From JAUIIK01 sp963709995 (GTDB lineage Bacteria; Chloroflexota; Chloroflexia; Thermomicrobiales; CFX8): DNA of 64,000 nt. Below are positions 19,662 to 28,874 of the stretch, one piece after another. Made by a program: the position numbers and the translations under genes. Each line of letters starts with the position of its first letter. Within the stretch, counting starts at the first letter, position 1. The DNA lies in assembly GCA_963709995.1 (NCBI GenBank), contig CAVPYN010000009.1, positions 1 through 64,000 on the forward strand. Direction: 5' to 3'. The notes under the pieces are model-generated. The model saw nothing but the letters and a program-made list of their open reading frames with translations. It ran no database searches and was not told where the DNA came from.

Positions 19662-21060
19662 ATGGCAATCCAGAGGAAGCAAATCACCTTGAGTCGTTCA
19701 GCAGCTGAACCGTTGTCGTCGCAGATGCGCGGCGAAGTGATTACTCCGGAAGACGGCGAGTATGACGAAGCCCGTGCCGTCTACAACGCCATGATCGACA
19801 AACGACCGGCCGCGGTCGCCAGATGTCGCGATGTGGCGGACGTCATCAGCGCTCTGAGATTCGGCCGCGAACACGATCTGGTCATCGCCGTGCGTGGCGG
19901 CGGACACAACGTGGCGGGCAAGGGCACCGTCGATGGTGGTCTGGTCATCGACCTCTCCATGATAAACAACGTCCACGTTGACCCGGCGACGCGTACAGTG
20001 CGGGTGGGCGGCGGCGCGGTCTGGGGCGATGTTGATCACGCAACTCATGCCTTTGGCATGGCGACACCGACCGGTATCATCTCGACTACCGGCGTGGCTA
20101 GGCTAACGCTCGGCGGCGGTTTCGGCTATCTCTCGCGGCGCTACGGGTTGTCGCTCGATAACTTGCTTGAAGCAGACGTGGTGACGGCCGATGGCCGGTT
20201 TGTGACCGCCAGCGCGGACGAAAACGCCGACTTGTTCTGGGGTCTGCGGGGTGGTGGCGGAAACTTCGGCATCGTTAGCTCCTTCAAGTTCAAGGTGCAC
20301 GACGTCTCGACAATCTACGGATGACCGATCTTCTACCCGATCGATCAGGCCAAGACGCTGCTCGAGTTCTACCGGGGCTGGATTGTCGATGCGCCGCGCG
20401 AGATCAGGGCCTTCTTTGCCGTCCACCATGGCGCTCCGGCTCCGTTCATACCGGAGGCGCTGCACTTCGTCCCTATGTCCGCTTTCGTGGTCTGCTATAC
20501 CGGTGACATGAGCCGGGCTGAGGAGGCCATGCAGCCCTTCCACGCAATAGCCGATCCGGCTATAGATCTGCTGTCGGAGATGCCGTACCCGATGCTCCAG
20601 TCGTTGTTCGACGCGCTCTACACCCCGGGACTGCAGCATTATTGGAAATCCGACGTTACCCGACGCGTTGCCTGACGAGGCGATCGCGATTCACGCCGGT
20701 CGTGCTCCAGAGGTTCCCGACCCCTGGCCTGGCGTTCACATTTACCCCCTGAACGGCGCTATTCAGGATACGGAAGGCGACGCAACGGCCTTCCCATTCC
20801 GGGATGCGCTGGCGACCCATAACATCCTGGGCATCAACCCGGACCCATCGGTGAGCGCGGCACGGACGGCCTGGGTTCGCGAATATCATGACGCGCTCCG
20901 GCCGTACTCCCAGCCGGGCGGATACGTCAACTTCCTGACCGAGGAAGGCGACGAACGTATCCAGGCAGCCTATCGCGGCAACCATGCGCGACTACGGGAG
21001 GTCAAGCGCGCCTGGGACCCGGAAAATGTCTTCAGCGTCAATCAGAACATCAAACCCTAG
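19662..21060 (+). pseudogene. FAD-linked oxidoreductase (berberine-bridge type), internal stop and frameshift
   Basis: Would be about 465 residues. The PCMH-type FAD domain has DVADVISALRFGREHDLVIA and VRGGGHNVAGKGTVDGGLV, where the histidine is the usual covalent FAD site, then GATPTGIISTTG-like and LTLGGGFGYLSRRYGLSLDN motifs. The C-terminal part ends PGGYVNFLTEEGDERIQAAY and FSVNQNIKP, the family's typical finish. An in-frame TGA at 20322-20324 stands where homologues have glycine (context IYG-stop-PIFYPID), and one extra C near 20,662 shifts the last 130 residues. Either a recent pseudogene or two errors. Start MAIQRKQITL has a good Shine-Dalgarno. Confidence 0.8.
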
Positions 21061-21073
21061 CCTGAGCACAACA

Positions 21074-21108
21074 AAATCGCGCCGGATGGTTACCATCCAG
21101 CGCGATTT
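21074..21108. terminator. Bidirectional terminator hairpin
   Basis: Stem of 16 bases with one mismatch, arms at 21074-21089 (AAATCGCGCCGGATGG) and 21093-21108, loop TTA, with A/T-rich ends on both sides. It sits between the convergent oxidoreductase and RRM genes. Confidence 0.8.
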
Positions 21109-21162
21109 CTCAATTCGATCTTGTAGAGAACAACCTGGCATTATGCCAGAGTGTCAGATCTC

Positions 21163-21432
21163 TTACCAGCGCGAGCGCTGCTGTCGCGGCTCGCGTGGAC
21201 GAGCCTCATTGATCGTCAGCGTGCGGCCATCGAGTTCCGTGCCGTTGAGTTCGGTTACGGCCTTCAGGGCGGCGCTGTCGTCATCAAGCTCGACGAAGCC
21301 AAAACCGCGTGAGCGGCCAGTCTCGCGATCGGTGATGATCCTGGCCGAGCTCACATTGCCGTAATCGGCGAAGAGCTGGCGTAGAGACTGCTCGTCCGTG
21401 TCGAAGCTGAGGTTACCAACGTAGAGGTTCAT
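21163..21432 (-). CDS. RRM-domain RNA-binding protein
   Basis: Single RNA-recognition-motif protein of 89 residues. RNP2 is NLYVGNLS at the N-terminus, RNP1 is RGFGFVEL in the middle, and the end is a short basic tail PREPREQ-like with QQRSRW. This is the bacterial/cyanobacterial Rbp type, cytoplasmic, binding single-stranded RNA, often cold- or stress-related. Start and length match the family. About 380 bases of non-coding DNA lie upstream. Confidence 0.95.
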   Translation of the reverse strand: MNLYVGNLSFDTDEQSLRQLFADYGNVSSARIITDRETGRSRGFGFVELDDDSAALKAVTELNGTELDGRTLTINEARPREPRQQRSRW

Positions 21433-21816
21433 AGGGACTCCCTATCAGGTGCAGAGCGGAGATCCAGGGACATCCCGATTCCGACTTTGCAAATCAACCG
21501 CAAAATATTACCACAATGACGGCTGCAATCTTGTCAATTCCCGCAGGCATCCGGCGACGTCCGACGCTGTGGAAACATGGAATCGTCCGAAAGGCCAACG
21601 ATGTTGTTCAAGCAGCGTGCACTGCACCGCTTCGCTATCGCGCGGCGCTCCCGGAAACGAGGCAGAGTCTTCATGCAATCAGGGGCTACATGCGTTGAGG
21701 ACGACCATCGGGCGCCTCGGATTGATGTGAACAATTGATGTGCCTGATGGCCTTATGGGAGGCAGTGATTGCGCCTCATCAGGACCGGTGTGATTCAAGG
21801 TCGGTACGAGATTCGC
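21433..21816. other. Intergenic stretch upstream of the RRM gene
   Basis: No convincing gene on either strand. It must hold the RRM gene's promoter and leader and the 3' region of the histidine kinase operon, but I see no strong sigma-70 hexamer pair or terminator hairpin that I would name. Confidence 0.4.
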
Positions 21817-23214
21817 CTATGCAACGTCGTTCTTAAGAGGAAGGCGAACTTCAAAGCTGGTTCGGCCTTGCTCGGAGGTTAGTCTGATGTCGCCACTGTG
21901 CTTCCGGACGATGTTGAAGCTAATCGCCAATCCGATGCCGGTCCCCTGTCCCGGGGGTTTCGTCGTGAAAAAAGGATCGAAGACGCTGTCCTGGATGTCC
22001 TGAGGGATACCGGGCCCATTGTCCGCTATTTGGACCACGATACTTCGACCCTCTTGCCAGGTTGCAATCGTGATTGTGCCCGAGCCGGCCAGAGCGTCCG
22101 CCGCGTTGTCTATCAGGTTCGTCCAGACTTGATTGAGTTCTCCGGCATACACTGTGATGCGCGGTAGGTTGCCGGCATACTTGCGTTCGACCCGGATGCC
22201 CCTGAGCTTGTGGCGCAAAATGACGAGCGCCTGATCGATGCCATCGTGGATATTGATCTCCTGAACCGGCGCCTGGTCCAGCTGGGTATAGGCTTTGATG
22301 GCGGTGACAATATCGGAGATGGCCTTGCCGCTCAGCGATTGATCTGTTAGCAACTGATGGATAAGCGCTCCAGTTCCAAACCACCAGAGTATCGCCGGCA
22401 GATGTTCATCTCGCACCCGGCCGCCAATCCATTCCAACGTGTCGAGCGGGCTGCGTGTTTTGGACAGGTGCGGTGCGAGCCTCCATGATTCGTTGACATC
22501 GCGCGCCTCAAGCCAGGCCTGGATCTCGTCTTCGAGTTCAGCCCGGTCAAGCGGGTCGAGATCATCGATTGGCGGGGCTTCATCGATCGCGTGGCGCAAC
22601 TCCGCGATGGTCTCGCGTTCCACGGTTGAAAGGGACAGGCTTCCAAGCGAGTTCGACTCCTGTTCCCAGTTCAAGACTATCGTTGCGAGCTGGCTGGTGC
22701 TGCGGCTCAGCGCGGCCGCCGGGTTATTGAGCTCGTGCGCGAGACCCGCTGCAAGCGTGCCAAGCGCCGCCATCTTTTGATGGTGGACAAGGCGCACCTC
22801 GGCTTCCTGTAATCGTTCCCAAATGGTTCGCAGCATCCCGATGGCTATCTCGGGGCGTGACAACAGCATTGCCTGGAACCGGTCGGCGGCAATCCGGATG
22901 ACGGTCGCAGTCGGATGCGCACGCACCTTGGCATTGCGCGGCGCATCCATAAGCAGGGCCATTTCCCCGACCAACTCACCTGCATGGCGTGTTGCCACGA
23001 CGATCTCGCCATCACCGGATGACTGTACGATCTCGACGTCACCTTCCAGAATGAGATAGGCGGCATCCGCCACCTCTCCCTGGATGATGAATACCTCGTT
23101 GGACGTAAGCTCGCGAACGGTTACACCCTCAACAAGCCGCTCGAGATCCTCCTCGGGAACACCAGCGAACGTCGGTAAATCACGGATGCGATCTAGAATC
23201 GTGCCGCCCGTCAT
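21817..23214 (-). CDS. Cyclic-nucleotide-binding sensor histidine kinase
   Basis: 465 residues, soluble. Residues about 15-125 form a cNMP-binding domain whose phosphate-binding cassette is GELVGEMALLMDAPRNAKV, with the glutamate and arginine needed for cyclic nucleotide contact. The dimerisation helix carries the phospho-accepting histidine in LAAGLAHELNNPAAALSRS (about 160). The ATPase domain has the N-box NLIDNAADALAGS, G1 DNGPGIPQDIQD and G2 GQGTGIGLAIS. There is no membrane segment. It is second in an operon, 19 bases after the REC-flavoprotein gene that is its likely partner. The ligand is probably cAMP or cGMP from the cyclase divergently encoded upstream (inference). Confidence 0.92.
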   Translation of the reverse strand: MTGGTILDRIRDLPTFAGVPEEDLERLVEGVTVRELTSNEVFIIQGEVADAAYLILEGDVEIVQSSGDGEIVVATRHAGELVGEMALLMDAPRNAKVRAHPTATVIRIAADRFQAMLLSRPEIAIGMLRTIWERLQEAEVRLVHHQKMAALGTLAAGLAHELNNPAAALSRSTSQLATIVLNWEQESNSLGSLSLSTVERETIAELRHAIDEAPPIDDLDPLDRAELEDEIQAWLEARDVNESWRLAPHLSKTRSPLDTLEWIGGRVRDEHLPAILWWFGTGALIHQLLTDQSLSGKAISDIVTAIKAYTQLDQAPVQEINIHDGIDQALVILRHKLRGIRVERKYAGNLPRITVYAGELNQVWTNLIDNAADALAGSGTITIATWQEGRSIVVQIADNGPGIPQDIQDSVFDPFFTTKPPGQGTGIGLAISFNIVRKHSGDIRLTSEQGRTSFEVRLPLKNDVA

Positions 23215-23233
23215 CTCGGAGAGTCTTTCCAGC

Positions 23234-24928
23234 CTAGAGCGTGCTCAAGTATTGATGGATGAAGTGGATTGCCATCGCACCTTCACCGGTTGCTGAAGCA
23301 ATACGTTTCATCGAACGATGTCGCAGGTCTCCAGCGACGAAGACCCCTGGCAAATTGGATTCCAGAAGAAACGGTTCGCGCTTGATCGGCCACCGGGTAG
23401 GGTTCTCAGGCCGACGATCCAGATCTGGGCCGGTCAGTACATACCCCTGTCGATCCAGCGCTATCTGGTCCTTGATCCACTCCGTCGTTGGTCTTGCGCC
23501 GATGAAGATGAAGAGACTCGTCGCTTCAACGGTTTGCTCGTCGTTGCGTTCCGAATTCGCGATACGCAAAGCCTCCAGGCGATCCTCTCCAATCGCTTCT
23601 ACGACGCTCGAATTGGGCCACACTTCGATATTGGGAGTTGCATCGATGCGATCGATTAAGTATTGGGACATTCCGCTTGTGAGCGAGCTACCGCGAACCA
23701 ACATCCTGACGCTTCGTGCATATCCGGAAAAATGGATCGCAGCCTGGCCAGCCGAGTTCGCGCCGCCGACGATGTAGACATCTTCTCCCTTGGTTGTCAG
23801 CGCTTCTGACAAGGCTCCACCGTAGTAGATTCCAGCGCCCTCCAATTTCGCAACGCCGGGGGCGGTGAGCCGCGCGTAATTCACCCCGGTCGCCAGCAGG
23901 ACCGTCTGAGTGTTGAGTTCGGCGCCGTCCGCCATTTGAATAATGCGGTACTGACCGGCGGCGCGCAGGCCGACCACCTCGCCAGTCATAAACTCCGCGC
24001 CCAATCGCCGCGCCTGGGACACTCCCCGGCGGGCAAGATCGGCGCCGCTGAGACCCGCGGGAAAACCGAGATAGTTCTCGATCCTCGAACTGGTACCCGC
24101 CTGCCCGCCCGGAGCCTGCTTTTCGACTACCAGTGTTCTCAATCCTTCAGACGCGCCGTATACCGCGCCGGCCAATCCCGAAGGGCCCGCGCCGACGATG
24201 ATCAGATCGTAGAATGGCAAAGTGGCAGCAGTCTCAAGGCCGACCCGGTTGGCCAGGTCTCCTATCGTGGGCTGAACCAGCATGCTGCCGTCCGGAAAAA
24301 CGAGCACTGGCAGGTTGCGAGCATCTGCGTTTGCAAGCTCCAGGAGTTCGCGTGCCTCGCTATCATCTTCGATATCCAGAGAGCGGTATGGGAACAGATT
24401 GCGTGCAAGAAAATCCTTAATCTGGAACGTTGCCGCCGACCAGCGAGTCCCAACAATGCGAATGCCTTCAAAGGGCGGCGCATACGCTGCCAGCCAGTCA
24501 TAGATAACGTCATCGATAACCGGGTAAAGATTCTCCTCCGGCGGGTCCCATGGCTTCATAAGATAGTGATCGAGTTGAACGTCGTTGATGGCGCGGATCG
24601 CCGCTTCGGTATCGGCATACGCTGTCAACAGGACGCGCTTGACATCCGGATAGAGTTCGATCGCTTCGGTCAGGAACTCTATCCCGGTCATGCCGGGCAT
24701 GCGCTGGTCGACCAGAAGCAGCGCAACCGGCGCATCTCGAAGTTTGAGCCTGCGCAGAGTGTCTAGCGCGACCGCCCCTGAATCCGCGCGCAATATCCGA
24801 AAACGATCGGCGTAGTGTGATTGGAGATCCCGAGAGACGGCTGCTAGCACCGTCGGCTCGTCATCAACGACGAGAAAGGCTGGCTTCTGGGCGGTCGGTG
24901 TTGATGTTGTACTGCTTGAGCCGGTCAT
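23234..24928 (-). CDS. Response regulator fused to thioredoxin-reductase-like flavoprotein without CxxC
   Basis: 564 residues. Residues about 17-135 are a receiver domain (VVDDEP, acceptor Asp74 in LLLVDQRMPG, lysine in YLMKPW). A middle glutaredoxin-like segment follows (GTRWSAATFQIKDFLARNLF to LPVLVFPDGSMLV) in which the redox cysteines are absent (WSAAT). The C-terminal part is a FAD/NADPH reductase (IIVGAGPSGLAGAVYGASEG, EKQAPGGQAGTSSRIENYLG, YIVGGANSAGQAAIHF, PGVFVAGDLRHRSMKRIASA). Where thioredoxin reductases have CATC, this has AGIYYGGALSEA, so it cannot do dithiol exchange there. Probably an NADPH-reading or flavin-redox output controlled by phosphorylation. First gene of the operon, with a GAGGAG ribosome site before the ATG. 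Confidence 0.93.
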   Translation of the reverse strand: MTGSSSTTSTPTAQKPAFLVVDDEPTVLAAVSRDLQSHYADRFRILRADSGAVALDTLRRLKLRDAPVALLLVDQRMPGMTGIEFLTEAIELYPDVKRVLLTAYADTEAAIRAINDVQLDHYLMKPWDPPEENLYPVIDDVIYDWLAAYAPPFEGIRIVGTRWSAATFQIKDFLARNLFPYRSLDIEDDSEARELLELANADARNLPVLVFPDGSMLVQPTIGDLANRVGLETAATLPFYDLIIVGAGPSGLAGAVYGASEGLRTLVVEKQAPGGQAGTSSRIENYLGFPAGLSGADLARRGVSQARRLGAEFMTGEVVGLRAAGQYRIIQMADGAELNTQTVLLATGVNYARLTAPGVAKLEGAGIYYGGALSEALTTKGEDVYIVGGANSAGQAAIHFSGYARSVRMLVRGSSLTSGMSQYLIDRIDATPNIEVWPNSSVVEAIGEDRLEALRIANSERNDEQTVEATSLFIFIGARPTTEWIKDQIALDRQGYVLTGPDLDRRPENPTRWPIKREPFLLESNLPGVFVAGDLRHRSMKRIASATGEGAMAIHFIHQYLSTL

Positions 24929-25095
24929 TGGCGTCTCCTCGTTCGTTGTCTTTTTTGCGCCACAGGTGCATGCGGCGTAAACCGATCGACCTCACGCTCC
25001 TGGAATCAATCCCAATGTTGCCATTTAATGCATGCTATTCTCACGGAAGAATCTAGCATTCTACAGCAGTACATGGTGTTAGATGGTGGCGACTT

Positions 25096-28000
25096 GTGGA
25101 CGAACGACGTATTGTCACCGTTCTGTTCTGCGATGTGACCGGGTCGACAGCCTTGGCTAGCCAGGTTGATGCCGAGGAATGGGCCGAAGTCATCAGCGCA
25201 GTGTTCCCGATTCTGATCGACCCGGTGGAGCGTTATGGCGGCACCGTGGCGCGACTCATGGGTGACGGCATTCTCGCGTTCTTTGGCGCCCCGCGCGCAC
25301 GCGAGGACGATCCCCAGCGCGCCATCCTCGCCGCACTCGAAATCCTGTCCGGGATCGAGAGCCTCCAGGAAAAACTGCGTGTAGATTATGGTTTCGATCT
25401 CAAGGTTCGTGTTGGCATCAATACCGGCCTGGTTGTGACTGGGGAGTTTGGCTCCCATGCAGCCAGTGAATACACCGCGCTTGGTGACGCCGTCAATATC
25501 GCGGCCCGTATGGAGCAGACAGCCGAGCCGGGAACCATTCAGGTCACTGCCGAAACCTACAGATTAGTGTCTCCATTTTTCGAGTTTGCGTCGCTCGGGT
25601 TGGTGGAAGTAAAGGGAAAAGAAAAGGGCATCGAAACCTATCGAGTGCTTGGTCGCGCCGCAGAGCCTCGGCGTAGAGGAGGAACCGGAAAACTTGAGGC
25701 TCCGCTGGTTGGGCGGGATCGTGAGTTGGACTTGCTTCGCTATCGCCTCGATGAGCTCGCTAATGGTCGAGGTGGAGTGATCGCCCTCATTGCCGAGGCG
25801 GGTTTGGGCAAGAGTCGCTTGCTGGACGAACTGCGGCGTGCATGGCGCTCATCGCCTGACCGCCCTGCCGATTCCTGGATCGAAGATCCACTCGTTTCGT
25901 TTGAGGACACTACACCCTATGGACTGGTCCAACGCAGACTGGCGCACGACCTCAACATCAGAGAAGGATTCTCGCTTCTTGCGGTTCATGAGTGCCTTGA
26001 TGAACTGTATGGGCCGCTCAGAAAGGATGAACGCGATCGGGATGTCCAGGCGGTTATTCGCTTGCTTGGTGGCGACCAGCATGCCGAACTGCTGGCAGGC
26101 GGAGCGCGTCAGGAAGGGGCCGAGGATTTTCGTCAAGAGTTGGTGTCGGTTCTCGAACACATCTGGCAAACGCGCACTGAACGCCTGGGCAGTTGCGTCT
26201 ACGTGATTGATGACTTCCACAGTATTGATCCTGCGTCCGCGGGATTGCTCGAACGGCTCGTACCAGATCTGCTCGACCTGCCGTTGCTCATCGTGTTGGC
26301 GTTCCGACCGGAACATGAATCACCATGCTGGTTCTTGCACGAGCACCTCTCATCCGAACTGGGTATTGGCTACCTGACCGTCTCGCTTGCCCCGCTCAGA
26401 GAGCGTGACGCAGATACCCTCATCGACACGTTGTTGCCGAGAGCGAGCTTTCCGGCTTCGTTACGAGCCATGATCCTCGAGCGCATCGATGGTAATCCAC
26501 TGTTTGCCGAAGAGATCGTGCGCTCGCTAATTGAGCGAGAATTCATCGTATCGGAACCGAATAGCAGCGATTCACATTGGCGGATCGCGCCGGGAGCAGA
26601 TCTTGATACGCTCGCAATTCCTACAACTCTCCAGCCACTAATCCAGGAACGCATGGACCGGCTAGATGTGGGCGCAAAGGGCACACTACAACTTGCGGCG
26701 GTCATTGGCAGCATGTTCCGACGTGATGAACTTCTCGCAGTATCCGGGGAAACAAACGCCCTTGACGACCATCTCATGACCCTGCAGCGAGCGACGCTGA
26801 TTCGCCCGGATCGGTTCAGCGGATCTGGCAGTTTCGTGTTTCACCACGCGTTGATCTGGGAGGCAGTCTACAGGTCGATGTTGCGCCGCAACCGGCGAAG
26901 TCTTCACCGTCAGGTAGCCGAAGCCCTGGAGCGGATGTATGCCGGCGATCTCGCTGGAAACGCAGGAACGATCGCCCAGCATTTTTCGAAGGCGGGCGAC
27001 GAACGGGCAATCGACTACTCGGAGATGGCAGGCGCGCGGGCGCGGACGCTGTTTGCGCCCGAGGAAGCAATCGTTCATTTTACGCGGGCTCTGGAGACAA
27101 TCAGCAATTTGAATCGGACGCCGGAGGCCCGATTGCTGCGCCAGCGTGGCAGGGCATACGAGACGCGGGGCAGTTTCGAGGAGGCACGGCACGACTTCGA
27201 AGCTGCCCTCAGCATCGCTCAAGCTAGCGGTGATCTACGCGAGGAATGGGAAACCATTGTTGATATAGGCCGCTCATGGGAGGGGGTCGACTTTGATCGG
27301 GCCGGCACGTGGTTCGAGCGCGCTATCGACCTGGCGAGACAACTCAACGACCCCCCAGCACTCGGACACAGTCTCAATCGGGTTGGCAATTGGTACACCA
27401 ATATTGAACGGGTCGATCTCGCTCGGGAGGCTCATCTTGAGGCTCTGAGCATCTTCGAAGACCTTGAAAATGAACCGGGCATCGCGGCGACCGCCGACTA
27501 TCTCGGCATGGTCGCCGACATTGCTGGCGATCTGGTCGAGATGCGCGCTCGCTGGGAGCAGGCGATCGATATGTTCGAGCGCCTCGGCGACCTACAGCGC
27601 CTTTCATCGACGCTCGCTTCGATGGGCTTGCTTCGCGGCGGATTCGTATTTGAAGTGGTGGCGATACCGCAGGTCGTTTCTTACCAGGAAGCTGCTGAGT
27701 GGTCTAGGCGCGGATTGAAGCTTGCGAGCGAATCCGGCTGGCGAGCAGGCGAAGCATATGCTCTGTGGACTCTCGCAAGTGTCGACCTTGTCGCGGTCGA
27801 TTATGGCCGCGTCTTCGACTCGATTTCTCGTGCAACCGAGATCGCGCATGAGATCGGGCATCCCGAATGGCTCACGGCATGTACAGGCGTCCTCGGATGC
27901 ATGTACGGCGCAATCCTGGCCACCGATCTGGCGATCGAGACACTCGAAGAGTCGGTCGAATTGGCCCGATCAAGCGGCTCGCGTCATTGGATTCACTTGA

Positions 28001-28542
28001 TCTCGGGCCACTTCGCCAGCGCCCTGACGGAGAAGGGACTGCTGGATAACGCCGGACGCTTGTTGCGTGAGTTTGCGACTGACATGCCAATGCAGACAGT
28101 TGGGCAGCGCCGGCTTTGGCTTGCCCGCGCCGACTTGTCGCTGGCCAACGGCGATCGACTCGGGTCGCTCGACATTCTCAACCGTCTACTGAAGACTGGT
28201 CACAATGTTCGAACCCAGCAGGATATCCCACTCGTAGCCTGGCGTCGTGGCCGGACTCTAATTCTGCTCGATCGATTCGACGAGGCTGAAGACGCGCTGC
28301 TAGCCGCAGTGCGAGGTATGACTGGGCTCGAAGAGCCCGGAAAACTCTGGAGAATTCAACTTGATCTGGCCCGACTGTATCATTCAAGTGGCCAGGATCA
28401 GGAGGCGTCGGAGGCGCTGACCGCGGCCCAAGAGATTGTCGATCGGATTGCTCCGAATATCTCCGAAGACGAATTGCAGCTGAACTTCCTTGCGGCATCA
28501 AACGCGCTTTTCGGGGACGTACGTGGAGGAAGATCTCATTAG
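25096..28542 (+). CDS. Class III adenylate/guanylate cyclase with ATPase and TPR domains
   Basis: 1148 residues from a GTG start. Residues 1-185 are a class III cyclase: metal aspartates in LFCDVTGSTAL and RLMGDGILAFFG, and the substrate/transition-state loop YTALGDAVNIAARMEQ. Next is an AAA/STAND-type ATPase beginning APLVGRDRELDLLRYRLDE with Walker A AEAGLGKSRLL and Walker B CVYVIDDFHSID, then about 500 residues of TPR-like helices. All cyclase residues I would look for are present, so activity is expected; ATP or GTP preference cannot be read with confidence. It is divergent from the REC-flavoprotein/kinase operon across 167 bases. No DNA-binding domain is seen. Confidence 0.92.
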   Translation: MDERRIVTVLFCDVTGSTALASQVDAEEWAEVISAVFPILIDPVERYGGTVARLMGDGILAFFGAPRAREDDPQRAILAALEILSGIESLQEKLRVDYGFDLKVRVGINTGLVVTGEFGSHAASEYTALGDAVNIAARMEQTAEPGTIQVTAETYRLVSPFFEFASLGLVEVKGKEKGIETYRVLGRAAEPRRRGGTGKLEAPLVGRDRELDLLRYRLDELANGRGGVIALIAEAGLGKSRLLDELRRAWRSSPDRPADSWIEDPLVSFEDTTPYGLVQRRLAHDLNIREGFSLLAVHECLDELYGPLRKDERDRDVQAVIRLLGGDQHAELLAGGARQEGAEDFRQELVSVLEHIWQTRTERLGSCVYVIDDFHSIDPASAGLLERLVPDLLDLPLLIVLAFRPEHESPCWFLHEHLSSELGIGYLTVSLAPLRERDADTLIDTLLPRASFPASLRAMILERIDGNPLFAEEIVRSLIEREFIVSEPNSSDSHWRIAPGADLDTLAIPTTLQPLIQERMDRLDVGAKGTLQLAAVIGSMFRRDELLAVSGETNALDDHLMTLQRATLIRPDRFSGSGSFVFHHALIWEAVYRSMLRRNRRSLHRQVAEALERMYAGDLAGNAGTIAQHFSKAGDERAIDYSEMAGARARTLFAPEEAIVHFTRALETISNLNRTPEARLLRQRGRAYETRGSFEEARHDFEAALSIAQASGDLREEWETIVDIGRSWEGVDFDRAGTWFERAIDLARQLNDPPALGHSLNRVGNWYTNIERVDLAREAHLEALSIFEDLENEPGIAATADYLGMVADIAGDLVEMRARWEQAIDMFERLGDLQRLSSTLASMGLLRGGFVFEVVAIPQVVSYQEAAEWSRRGLKLASESGWRAGEAYALWTLASVDLVAVDYGRVFDSISRATEIAHEIGHPEWLTACTGVLGCMYGAILATDLAIETLEESVELARSSGSRHWIHLISGHFASALTEKGLLDNAGRLLREFATDMPMQTVGQRRLWLARADLSLANGDRLGSLDILNRLLKTGHNVRTQQDIPLVAWRRGRTLILLDRFDEAEDALLAAVRGMTGLEEPGKLWRIQLDLARLYHSSGQDQEASEALTAAQEIVDRIAPNISEDELQLNFLAASNALFGDVRGGRSH

Positions 28543-28566
28543 GGCTTTGAGCGACGAACCGGGCAG

Positions 28567-28587
28567 GGGACTGGTGTTGGAAGTCCC
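28567..28587 (+). terminator. Hairpin after the cyclase gene
   Basis: GGGACT and AGTCCC (28567-28572, 28582-28587) pair around a 9-base loop 25 bases after the cyclase stop. No T-tract follows, so factor-independent termination is doubtful. Confidence 0.35.
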
Positions 28588-28681
28588 GGCAACTCGATGA
28601 AGATGATCACAGTGGAGTGCTAACAGCAACGTACCTCCATGGACGACCGTAGCCCAATTGGCCCACAAACCTGGTTGGTAG

Positions 28682-28710
28682 TTGGTGTTTTGCCGCCAGC
28701 CTGTTACACT
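28682..28710 (+). promoter_or_regulatory. Candidate sigma-70-type promoter of the DEAD-box gene
   Basis: TTGGTG (28682-28687), a 17-base spacer and TACACT (28705-28710). A start near 28,717 would give a leader of about 158 bases before the GTG at 28875, long as in cold-induced helicase genes. The rest of the 332-base gap shows no gene. Confidence 0.45.
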
Positions 28711-28874
28711 GCATCCATCAGGCAGGGACGCGCAAACGTCGCGCGCCGGTACGCCAATGCATTTCCCCTCATAAATCCGTAGCGGGGACCGCAGCGAGCC
28801 GTATCGACCGGTTCACCAGGTTTCCACTGCACAACACAATCGTTTCGCTACGGGTTTCAGAAAGCAGTTTCTTC

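Noticed and set aside
20322..20324. TGA in the FAD oxidoreductase as a selenocysteine codon
   Set aside because: Homologues have glycine at this place, no SECIS-like hairpin follows, and a second defect occurs downstream.
28615..28623. GAGTGCTAA, a half site of the CIRCE heat-shock operator
   Set aside because: The matching TTAGCACTC nine bases upstream is absent, so HrcA binding is not supported.
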